Source: CAWAYR01 sp050250955 (lineage in GTDB: Bacteria > Acidobacteriota > Vicinamibacteria > Vicinamibacterales > UBA2999). From it: DNA of 64,000 nucleotides. Below are positions 35,854-43,194 of this stretch, piece by piece. A model generated the notes under the pieces. The model had not been told where the DNA came from, ran no database searches, and worked only from the letters and a program-made list of their open reading frames with translations. Position numbers and translations under genes: made by a program. The stretch's first letter is position 1, and each line of letters opens with the position of its first letter. Location of the stretch: assembly GCA_050250955.1 (NCBI GenBank), contig JBFWNR010000002.1:558001-622000 (forward strand). Direction: 5' to 3'.

Positions 35854-37917
35854 ATGGCCATCCGCCCTGCCGTGGCACCGCCGGAATCATCGGTCGAGAC
35901 GGCGTGCCCGCTCGACTGCCCCGACGCCTGCACGCTGTCGATCACCCTGAGGGGCGGACGCATCGCCACCATCGACGGCGGCCACACCAACCCGGTCACC
36001 GGCGGCTACATCTGCGCCAAGGTCCGTCGCTTCGGGGCTCGCGTCTACGGCGACGACCGCCTGCACTTCCCCGCCGTCCGCGCCGGCGCCAAGGGCACGG
36101 CGAGCTTCCAGCGCGTGAGCTGGGATGACGCCCTCGATCGCATCGCCGAGCGGCTGTCGACGATCCGGGCCGAATCAGGCGGCGAGGCCATCCTGCCGCT
36201 GTGCTACGGCGGCTCGAACGGCTTCCTGACCCAGGACGGCGCCGACGCGTCGCTGTTCCGGCGTCTCGGCGCCGCCCGCCTGGCCCGCACCGTGTGCGCC
36301 GCCCCGACCGGTGCCGCCAACCAGGCGCTGTACGGCAAGATGGCGTCGGTCGTCTATCAGGACTATCCCGAGGCGCGGTTGATCCTGCTGTGGGGCGTCA
36401 ACCCGTCGGCCTCCGGCATCCACCTGATGCCGTACCTGAAGGATGCCCGCGCCCGCGGCGCGACCATCGTGGTCGTCGATCCCCGCGCGACGACGGTCGC
36501 CCGCCAGGCCGACATCCACCTGGCGATCCGGCCGGGAACCGACGTCGTCGTGGCGCTGGCCATCCATCGGCACCTGTTCACGAGCGGGACCGCCGACGAG
36601 CGCTTCCTCGCCGAGCACACCACCGGGGCCGAGCAGCTCCGCCGGCAGGCCGAGCCGTGGACGTTCGCCCGCGCCGCCGAGGTCAGCGGCCTCGGGGCCG
36701 AGGACATCGAACGCGTCGCCCGTCTCTACGCCACGAGCCAGCCGGCGCTGATCAAGTGCGGGTGGGGCCTCGAACGCAACCGCAACGGCGGCAACGCCGC
36801 ACTGGCGGTGCTGGCCCTGCCGGCGGTGGGCGGCAAGTTCGGCGTCCGCGGCGGCGGCTATTCGATGAGCAACTCGGCGTCGTGGGGGATCGCCCGCTCG
36901 TGGCTGCGCGACGCGGAACCGCAGACGCGCGTGGTGAACATGAACCAGGTCGGTCGTGAACTGACCGACCCGACCGGGACGCCGACCCGCGGGCTGTTCG
37001 TCTACAACTGCAATCCGGCGGTGACCCTGCCCGATCAGCAGCGCGTGCTGGCCGGGCTGGCCCGCCCGGACCTGTTCACGGTGGTGTTCGATCAGGTGTT
37101 GACCGACACGGCCGCCTTCGCCGACGTGGTCCTGCCGGCGACGACCTTCCTCGAACACTACGACTTCGCCAAGGGGTACGGCGCCCTCAGTCTGCAGCTG
37201 GCCCGGCCGGCCATCGAGCCGATCGGCGAATCGCGGCCGAACGCCGACGTGTTCCTGGCGCTGGCGGCGCGGCTCGGGCTCGACGCGCCCGACGATCCGG
37301 CCGACGAACTCGAACAGATGCTCGGAGTGATCGCCGCTCTGCCCGGGGCCGTGGGCGATGAGATCCGTGCGCACGGCCACGCGACGCCGCCGCACGGCGG
37401 CCGGCCGGTGCAGTTCGTGGACGTGTTTCCCCAGACGCCGGATCGGAAGGTGGCGCTCTGGCCGGAAGGGATCGCCAGCGACGCGCCGCTGGGGCTCTAC
37501 GCCTACGTCGCCGATCCGGGGACGCCCGAGTTTCCCCTGGCGCTCATCTCTCCCGCCTCGGAGCGCACCGTCAGCTCGACGCTCGGCGAGTTGGATCGCC
37601 CACGTGTGCTCCTCGAGATGCACCCCGACGACGCGACGCCGCGCGGCATCGGTGACGGCGACGACGTCCGCGTCCACAACGCGCTCGGCGCCATGGAGTG
37701 CGGCGTGAAGGTCACGCCGCTGGTCCGGCCCGGCACCGTGTCGTTTCCGAAGGGCGTGTGGCGGCGGCACACCGGCAACGGCCTCACCGCCAACGCCCTC
37801 GTCCCCGACACGCTGACCGACCTCGGCGGCGGTGCGTGCTTCAACGACGCCCGAGTGGAGGTGGCGCTGGTCGCCACCTCCCGCCGATCGCGCACCCGCC
37901 CGGAGCGGGTGCAATAG
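35854..37917 (+). CDS. Molybdopterin-dependent oxidoreductase (DMSO reductase/formate dehydrogenase-like)
   Basis: 687 residues. The N-terminal Fe-S domain has ETACPLDCPDACTLSI with a fourth Cys in GGYICAKVRRF (CX3CX3C...C). Then come the Mo-bisPGD domains: the likely Mo ligand is Cys in RTVCAAPTGAANQ, and LILLWGVNPSASGIH and VFDQVLTDTAAFADVVLPATTF are typical. The C-terminal molydop-binding barrel begins about 555. No signal peptide and no iron-sulfur or cytochrome subunit gene adjoins, so it is probably a soluble single-subunit enzyme. Substrate unknown. Confidence 0.95.
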   Translation: MAIRPAVAPPESSVETACPLDCPDACTLSITLRGGRIATIDGGHTNPVTGGYICAKVRRFGARVYGDDRLHFPAVRAGAKGTASFQRVSWDDALDRIAERLSTIRAESGGEAILPLCYGGSNGFLTQDGADASLFRRLGAARLARTVCAAPTGAANQALYGKMASVVYQDYPEARLILLWGVNPSASGIHLMPYLKDARARGATIVVVDPRATTVARQADIHLAIRPGTDVVVALAIHRHLFTSGTADERFLAEHTTGAEQLRRQAEPWTFARAAEVSGLGAEDIERVARLYATSQPALIKCGWGLERNRNGGNAALAVLALPAVGGKFGVRGGGYSMSNSASWGIARSWLRDAEPQTRVVNMNQVGRELTDPTGTPTRGLFVYNCNPAVTLPDQQRVLAGLARPDLFTVVFDQVLTDTAAFADVVLPATTFLEHYDFAKGYGALSLQLARPAIEPIGESRPNADVFLALAARLGLDAPDDPADELEQMLGVIAALPGAVGDEIRAHGHATPPHGGRPVQFVDVFPQTPDRKVALWPEGIASDAPLGLYAYVADPGTPEFPLALISPASERTVSSTLGELDRPRVLLEMHPDDATPRGIGDGDDVRVHNALGAMECGVKVTPLVRPGTVSFPKGVWRRHTGNGLTANALVPDTLTDLGGGACFNDARVEVALVATSRRSRTRPERVQ

Positions 37918-37929
37918 GCCAGTCCAGGC

Positions 37930-38139
37930 TTACGCGGCTTCGCTCGCTTCGGGCAGCTTGCCACGACCGCCGCGGCTGACCATCCCGCCCTTGCGTCCGG
38001 CGTCGCGCGCCTCGACCGACGACCATTCGTGCGCCGTGCCTTTGGCATGCGCGGCACGGCCGCCCTTGCTGGCGATCTCGCGCTGCTTCTCGGGGGACAT
38101 CGATGCGAATCCTCGACGGGCCTTCGGCTTGTCAATCAT
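37930..38139 (-). CDS. KGG-repeat general stress protein
   Basis: 69 residues. MIDKPKARRGFASMSPEKQREIASKGG and RKGGMVSRGGRGK contain two KGG motifs of the stress-induced acidophilic-repeat family (Con-10/GsiB-like hydrophilic proteins). The AHAKGTAHEW segment is also typical. GAGGTG lies 5 nt before the ATG. The leader comes from the AT-rich region upstream. It is likely induced by stress and convergent with the molybdenum enzyme. Confidence 0.89.
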   Translation of the reverse strand: MIDKPKARRGFASMSPEKQREIASKGGRAAHAKGTAHEWSSVEARDAGRKGGMVSRGGRGKLPEASEAA

Positions 38140-38367
38140 CAGGGCACCTCGCTGCCTGTGGTAACTGCAGCGTGCGTACCAGCTGTGCAGGATCTACGCT
38201 CAGCCGTATCTCACTGAAAACAAATGCATTGCGACCCAATCACATCTGTTTACATCATGCGGAACGTAGTCAATTGATACGTTTGACCATTGTTGGGTAT
38301 CAAAACACTTCACCCAGGGATGCGCTCGGGGCCGGTCGACGGCGCGCCCACCGGGAATCGGGCTGGC
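38140..38367. other. AT-rich intergenic patch
   Basis: No supported gene. Bases about 38210-38310 are around half A+T, in contrast to the very GC-rich surroundings. It holds several short T/A runs (for example GAAAACAAATGCATT, CAATTGATACG) and candidate -35-like TTGACT and TTGACC. It probably carries the promoter of the stress gene, or is a relic of transferred DNA. Confidence 0.45.
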
Positions 38368-38583
38368 TCAGGAGCGGCGATCGGGCGGCGTCCTGGCGGG
38401 CCGAAAGTAGTCGCAGCCCGCGCAGTTGCTGACGTCGAACTCGTAGCCGACGACGGGCCACAGCATCGGATGCGCGCAGTACACGAGCTGGCCGTCGATG
38501 ATGGTGTGGAGCCCCAGGTCGGCTGGAACGGTCACGGTGCGGCGGCTGTACCAGCACACGCGATGGCGATCCTCGGGAGTCAC
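38368..38583 (-). CDS. Small cysteine-containing hypothetical protein
   Basis: 71 residues from a GTG at 38583 (reads MTPEDRHRVCWYSRR); a TTG at 38634 would add 17 residues. VTVPADLGLHTIIDG, LVYCAHPMLW and VSNCAGCDYFRP give four Cys and two His, which could bind zinc. No family recognised. Coding is supported by the non-random Cys/aromatic composition, but the start is weak. Divergent from yggX. Confidence 0.55.
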   Translation of the reverse strand: MTPEDRHRVCWYSRRTVTVPADLGLHTIIDGQLVYCAHPMLWPVVGYEFDVSNCAGCDYFRPARTPPDRRS

Positions 38584-38629
38584 GGCAGCGGTCGGTTCAT
38601 GATACGCCCGGCGGTCACGACGGCCCTGG

Positions 38630-38635
38630 TACAAT
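38630..38635 (+). promoter_or_regulatory. -10 element (TACAAT) for yggX
   Basis: TACAAT, 10 nt, then the ATG at 38646. Start-proximal class with a slightly longer gap. Confidence 0.45.
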
Positions 38636-38645
38636 CGTCCTCGCG

Positions 38646-38939
38646 ATGAGCGACCGTTCCGACTCTCCCCGCCTCGTGCAATGCGTCAAGCTCCAGCAGG
38701 AGCTGCCGGGACTGGAGGCGCCGCCGTGGCCAGGCGACATCGGCCAGCGGATCTACGAGCAGGTGTCGGCCAAGGCGTGGAAGCTCTGGGAGGATCGCCA
38801 GAAGATGATCCTCAACGAATACCGCGTGATGCCCTGGCAGAAAGAAGGGCAGGAACTCATCCTCAAGCACATGGAGGAGTTCTTCTTCGGCGCCTCGGCC
38901 GCGCTGCCGCCCGGCTACGTCCCGCCGCAGTCGAAGTAG
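38646..38939 (+). CDS. yggX: YggX-type Fe(II)-trafficking/oxidative damage protection protein
   Basis: 97 residues. RLVQCVKLQQELPGLEAPPWPG holds the family N-terminal Cys motif (CxxLQxExxGL...PGxxG), followed by QRIYEQVSAKAWKLWEDRQKMILNEYR and a C-terminal EEFFFG. YggX helps protect Fe-S clusters during oxidative stress in gamma-proteobacteria. The match to the family length (about 90) is good. Convergent with the ATP-grasp gene, 10 nt apart. Confidence 0.94.
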   Translation: MSDRSDSPRLVQCVKLQQELPGLEAPPWPGDIGQRIYEQVSAKAWKLWEDRQKMILNEYRVMPWQKEGQELILKHMEEFFFGASAALPPGYVPPQSK

Positions 38940-38949
38940 CGGCGGGCCG

Positions 38950-40242
38950 CTACCCGCGCGCCACCGGCAGGGCCGGCTCGATGACCGGCTCGATGGCGGC
39001 GTGCGCGCGGCGCAGCGCCGCTTCCACCGCTGCCCCGTCGGCGCCGGAGGCGAACACGAACCCCAGATAGCTCGCCCCCTCGGGCAGAGCGTCCAGCAGC
39101 GCGCCGACCCGTGCGGTCACGACGACGTCGGTGATCCCGGGCACCTGGCGTGCGGCATCGATGCCGCGCAGGTCGCGCAGCACCCCGGAACGCGGGATCG
39201 GCACCATCAGCACCCCGGTGGCGGCGCGGTCGCGACTCCAGCCGACGAGCGACTCCCCCATCGCCGCGCGCAGCAGCAGCGCCTCGAGCGACGCCGGTAC
39301 GTGGTCGGGGCCGCGAAAGCAGAGCGCGCGGGCGCACAGGCCGCCGATCGGCCGCGCCGCCACCTCCAGGACGACCGGGCCGGCGTCGCCGACGCGGCAT
39401 TCGGCGTGGATCGGACCGTGGCGCAGCCCGGCGGCACGCGCGGCCTGCGTGACCGCGGCGATCACCGGCAGCGCGGCGGCCGCGGTGCGCGCGGTGGGTG
39501 TGACGTAGTAGGTCTCCTCGAAGAACGGCCCATCGAGCGGATCGGGCTTGTCGAAGATCGCCAGCACGTGCAGGCGGCCGTGGTCGAGGACGCCTTCGAG
39601 CGCGACCTCGAAGCCGGGCACGAACGCCTCGATCTGGACCAGCCGGGCGGCGGGGTCGCGGAGTGCCTGCACGTCGGGAGCGGCCAGGACGCCGGCCACC
39701 CGCGTCAATGCGGCGGCGAGCTGTTCCGGGTCGTCGGCACGGATGACCCCGCGGCTCCCCGAGAGCACGAGCGGCTTCACCACGCAGGGGTATGTCACGT
39801 CGCGTAGCCGGTCGACCGAGGCATCCAGCGGCACGACGCGCGACCAGGGCCCCGGCAGCCCCGCGGCGGCGATACGGCGGCGAAACCGCTGCTTGTCGCG
39901 ACTCGCCCGCGCCCCGTCAACCTCGTGCCACGGCAGGCCCAGGCGCTCGGCGACCAGGGCCGCGAGCACCACCGGCCGGTCGCCCACCGCCAGCACGCCG
40001 TCGATCGGCCGGCCGTCCAGCGCGGTCGTCACCGCGGCCAGCGACCCGGCCTCGTCGTGGAAGCGGACGGCGATGGCGCGGTCCCGCCAGGGATCATCGA
40101 GGTGATCGCAGCGGTCGGTGGCGAGCACGAGCTCGACGCCGAGCGCCGTCGCGGCCTCGTCGAAGCTGCGCGTCTGATAGCCGGTGGTCGTGGCGCAGAC
40201 CAGCACGCGACGTGGCTCGGAGGGTCGAGACACGCAGTCCAT
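38950..40242 (-). CDS. ATP-grasp ligase-like protein
   Basis: 430 residues. An N-terminal pre-ATP-grasp Rossmann-like domain (RRVLVCATTTGYQTRSF) is followed by an ATP-grasp domain: TYPCVVKPLVLSGSRGVIRADD with the ATP-lysine, VEAFVPGFEVALEGVLDHG-type strand (QIEAFVPGFEVALEG), and the Mg site HAECRVGDAGPVVLEVAARPIGG. Such enzymes join a carboxylate to an amine through an acyl phosphate. It lies 38 nt downstream of the radical SAM gene on the same strand, so the two may act in one pathway. Confidence 0.91.
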   Translation of the reverse strand: MDCVSRPSEPRRVLVCATTTGYQTRSFDEAATALGVELVLATDRCDHLDDPWRDRAIAVRFHDEAGSLAAVTTALDGRPIDGVLAVGDRPVVLAALVAERLGLPWHEVDGARASRDKQRFRRRIAAAGLPGPWSRVVPLDASVDRLRDVTYPCVVKPLVLSGSRGVIRADDPEQLAAALTRVAGVLAAPDVQALRDPAARLVQIEAFVPGFEVALEGVLDHGRLHVLAIFDKPDPLDGPFFEETYYVTPTARTAAAALPVIAAVTQAARAAGLRHGPIHAECRVGDAGPVVLEVAARPIGGLCARALCFRGPDHVPASLEALLLRAAMGESLVGWSRDRAATGVLMVPIPRSGVLRDLRGIDAARQVPGITDVVVTARVGALLDALPEGASYLGFVFASGADGAAVEAALRRAHAAIEPVIEPALPVARG

Positions 40243-40243
40243 C

Positions 40244-40278
40244 CTAATCGCTAGCCGCTAGCCGCTAGCCGCTACGAG
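40244..40278 (-). repeat. CTAGCCG heptamer tandem repeat
   Basis: On the plus strand CTAATCG, three perfect CTAGCCG units (40251-40271), then CTACGAG. It fills the short gap between the extended radical SAM gene and the ATP-grasp gene. The reverse complement of the unit recurs at 56025-56045. Confidence 0.85.
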
Positions 40279-40280
40279 AA

Positions 40281-41660
40281 TCATAGGAGAGCCACCTGCT
40301 CTCCCGTCGGTTCCGCTCAACAGTACCAGGGCTCGGTCAGGTAGGGAATCGTCGCCCGCGACCGTCGCGGCGGCTCGGTGCGCGCCGGCATGCCCCGGGC
40401 GCGATCGGCCAGCTGCCGCACGGCGGCGAAGATCGCGCCGCGATCGCCGCCGGCCGGTGCCGCGGCGACCAGCCGCATGGCCTCGCGCTGCAGGTCATCC
40501 ATGGCCGGATCGTCGTGGCGCCACGGGTGCGTCAGCGACCGGGCGTCGAACGCTCCCACGCGCCGCCGCACGTCGTCGAGTTCGAGCAGCCGCGAGCGCG
40601 CGGTGACGAGCAGGCGGAGGGTCAGCTGCACCGGCGCCACGTGGCCGACCAGGTCGAGGCGCTCCACCTCGTCGAGGAACGCCGCATAGCCGTCGCGGGT
40701 CGTCCACGGCGTGAAGGCGATGAAGGTCGGCGAGAGCGCCAGCCCGACGTCGCGGCACCGCGCCACGACCGCCGCGACGTCGGCCGCCGTGTGCCCCTTG
40801 GCCAGACGCGCCAGCACCGCGTCGTCGAACGACTCGACCGCCGTGGTCACGAATTGGCACCCGGTGTCGCGCAGGACCGGCAGCGCGGCATCGTGGGCGC
40901 GGAGGTGCTCGACCTTGATCGTGACGTCGTAGGTCAGCGCCGGCCAGGCAGCGTGCAGGGCCTCGACGACACGGCGGGCATGGGTCGGCGCATTGAGGAA
41001 GTCGGGATCGCCGAAGCTGATGTGCGCGGCGCCGGCGGCCACCTGGGTGGCGACGTCGGCCATCACCACCTCCACCGGCACGACGCGGAAGCGGCCGTCG
41101 TAGACCGGCACGATCGGGCAGTGCCGGCAGCGGTGCTTGCAGCCGCGCGACGCCTCGGTGGCGCCGGCGGTGACCAGCGTGCCGTCGGTCCGCCGCAACC
41201 GGGCGTAGGCGGTGAGCGGCGGCAGGTCGCGGCGATCCGGCGGGATGAACGCCAGCCGCGGGAGCGGGGCCGGGGGCGGCGTGCCGAGGGCGCTGCCGGC
41301 CGCCGCCGCGGCGGCGAGATCGACCAGCGTCGCCTCGGCCTCGGGCCCGACGACGGCGGTGATGCCCGCCGCTTCGAGCTCGACGCGGTTGAGCGGCGCG
41401 TACAAGCCGTAGGCGCACATCGGCAGCGACGGCAGCCGCTGGCGGATGGCGGCGACGACCGGCAGGGCGAGCCGCGTCGCCGTGTGCATCGGCAGGTGCA
41501 CCGCGACCAGCGTGACACCGTCGAGCGCCGACGAGGGCAGCCGCGCCAGCGACAGGTCGTGGGCCCGGACAGCGAACCCGGCCCGCCGCAGCCACGCCGC
41601 GGGCGAGGCCAGTCCGAACGGCTGGCGGCCGAGATCGTACGCCGACAGCAGCAGGACCAG
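40281..41660 (-). CDS. Radical SAM selenoprotein with Cys-Sec-Ala-Glu-Pro tail
   Basis: About 459 residues if TGA at 40317-40319 is read as Sec448. The N-terminal region (LLLSAYDLGRQPFGLASPAA, then AVHLPMHTATRLALPVVAAI and CAYGLYAPLN) resembles a cobalamin-binding-like lead domain. The radical SAM site is ASRGCKHRCRHCPIV (CX3CX2C, Cys 174/178/181). After ...TEPWYC the in-frame TGA is followed by GCG GAA CCG, giving C-U-A-E-P, then eight residues and TGA at 40281. I recall a named NCBI family with a CUAEP/CCAEP tail; this matches. A SECIS-like hairpin follows. The N-terminal region has no ATG/GTG/TTG, so the CTG at 41660 is proposed as start, 4 nt after the transporter stop. Confidence 0.85.
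40285..40305 (-). promoter_or_regulatory. Putative bacterial SECIS hairpin
   Basis: On the transcript the UGA is followed by 12-nt spacing and then GGAGAGC-AGGUG-GCUCUCC: seven perfect pairs plus one G-U, with a 5-nt loop beginning 19 nt after the UGA. The loop AGGUG closed by GC resembles the AGGU-containing apical loop of E. coli fdhF. Position and size fit SelB-binding elements. No U-run follows, which argues against a simple terminator. Confidence 0.75.
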
Positions 41661-41664
41661 GGTG

Positions 41665-43152
41665 CTACCCCGCCGGCTCGTCGGTCAGCCGGCTCATCGG
41701 CTTGACGAAGAGCGCCAGGACCAGACCGGCCGCGATCGCGAACGCGCCGACCACGCCGAACAGTGTCGGCAGGGCCATCGACTCGTAGAGCCCGCCGATC
41801 CGCCCGCCGATGAAGTTGCCGACCGATGTGCCGAGGAACCACACGCCCATCACCAGGCCGGCGATCCGCGCCGGCGCCAGCCTGGTCATCGCGCTCAAGC
41901 CGACCGGCGACAGCGACAGTTCGCCCATCGTGTGCAGCAGATAAGTGAGCACCAGCCAGAGCGGGCTGGCGAGCACGCCGGCTTCGGCGGCGCGCGCCGG
42001 CGGCACCAGGACGACGAAGCCCAGTCCGACGAGCACCAGCCCCCAGACGAACTTGCCGGGACTGGTCGGCTCCAGACCGCGCGCCCCGAGCGTCACCCAC
42101 AGCCAGGCGAACACCGGCGCGAGCGTGAAGATGAAGAACGAGTTCACGCTCTGGAACCAGCTGCTCGGAAACGGCAGCCCGAAGACTTCGGTCCGGGTGT
42201 CGCGATCGGCGAAGAGATTGAGCGTCGAGCCGGCCTGCTCGAACACCGACCAGAACAGCGCCGAGGCGAAGAACAGCACGCCGATCACGTAGAGGCGGCG
42301 GCGCTCGGCCGGCGTCCAGTCGCCGGCGAAGAACAGCCAGCCGAAGAACACGACGGTGCTGACCAGCAGCGCGACCCCGGCGGCATCGGCCACCGCGACG
42401 GCCGTGATCGGCAGGGCGCCGCTGGCGCCGCCCAGCCCGACGACGGCGGCGAGGCCGAGGGCGATGGCGCCCCACAGCCCGGCCTGGCGCCGCGCCACCG
42501 CCTGGGCGGCCGGGGCGGCCGCCGGGTGCAGACCGGCCTCGCCGAGCAGGCGGTTCCCGGTGGCGACGTACTGGATGAGGCCCAGCGTCATGCCGACGCC
42601 GGCCGCCGCGAACCCGGTGTGCCAGCTCACCCGCTGGCCCAGGTAGCCGCAGACCAGCGGCGCCAGGAACGCCCCGAGGTTGATGCCCATGTAGAAGATC
42701 GAGAACCCGGCATCACGGCGCTGATCCTCGGGCCGGTAGAGGTGTCCGACGATCACCGAGACGTTGCCCTTGAGCAGCCCGGTGCCGACGACGATGAAGG
42801 TGAGGCCGAGGTAGAAGGTGGCCTGGGTCGGAATCGCCGCGGTGAAGTGGCCGGCGGCGATGATGACCCCGCCCCAGAGCACCGCCCGCCGCGGGCCGAT
42901 CAGACGGTCGGCCACCCAGCCGCCGGGCAGCGCCGCCATGTAGGCCATCGAGGTGTAGAGCGCGTAGATGGCGCCGCCCTCGGCGGCCGACAGGCCCAGG
43001 CCGCCGGCGGCGAGCGGCGCCGTGCAGTAGAGCAGCAGCAGCGCCCGCATGCCGTAGAAACTGAAGCGCTCCCACATCTCGGTGAAGAAGAGGGTGGAGA
43101 GGCCGCGGGGGTGACCGAAAAAGGCGGTGTCCGACGAGGGCGCCTGGGCCAT
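41665..43152 (-). CDS. POT/PTR-family proton-dependent peptide transporter
   Basis: 495 residues, about 12 to 14 membrane helices. The N-terminal signature ExxER is in TEMWERFSFYGMRALLLLY, and ADRLIGPRRAVLWGGVI and FSIFYMGINLGAFLAPLVCGYLG (PTR2 signature 2) are intact. It imports di- and tripeptides with protons. Its TAG stop lies 4 nt before the proposed CTG start of the radical SAM gene, so translation is probably coupled. A TACAAT box lies 10 nt before the ATG at 43152. Confidence 0.94.
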   Translation of the reverse strand: MAQAPSSDTAFFGHPRGLSTLFFTEMWERFSFYGMRALLLLYCTAPLAAGGLGLSAAEGGAIYALYTSMAYMAALPGGWVADRLIGPRRAVLWGGVIIAAGHFTAAIPTQATFYLGLTFIVVGTGLLKGNVSVIVGHLYRPEDQRRDAGFSIFYMGINLGAFLAPLVCGYLGQRVSWHTGFAAAGVGMTLGLIQYVATGNRLLGEAGLHPAAAPAAQAVARRQAGLWGAIALGLAAVVGLGGASGALPITAVAVADAAGVALLVSTVVFFGWLFFAGDWTPAERRRLYVIGVLFFASALFWSVFEQAGSTLNLFADRDTRTEVFGLPFPSSWFQSVNSFFIFTLAPVFAWLWVTLGARGLEPTSPGKFVWGLVLVGLGFVVLVPPARAAEAGVLASPLWLVLTYLLHTMGELSLSPVGLSAMTRLAPARIAGLVMGVWFLGTSVGNFIGGRIGGLYESMALPTLFGVVGAFAIAAGLVLALFVKPMSRLTDEPAG

Positions 43153-43162
43153 ACGCGCGGGT

Positions 43163-43168
43163 ATTGTA
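43163..43168 (-). promoter_or_regulatory. -10 element (TACAAT) for the POT transporter operon
   Basis: TACAAT on the minus strand, 10 nt before the ATG at 43152. It would drive the POT, radical SAM and ATP-grasp genes. Confidence 0.5.
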
Positions 43169-43194
43169 TCCTTCGCGCCAGGCCGATACCGCGC

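Noticed and set aside
36295..36310. Sec in the molybdopterin enzyme
   Set aside because: The likely Mo ligand position is encoded as Cys (TVCAAPTG), with no in-frame TGA in the gene.
41499..41501. GTG as start of the radical SAM gene
   Set aside because: It removes 53 conserved residues that continue the same domain (LLLSAYDLGRQPFG...), so it is probably an internal Val.
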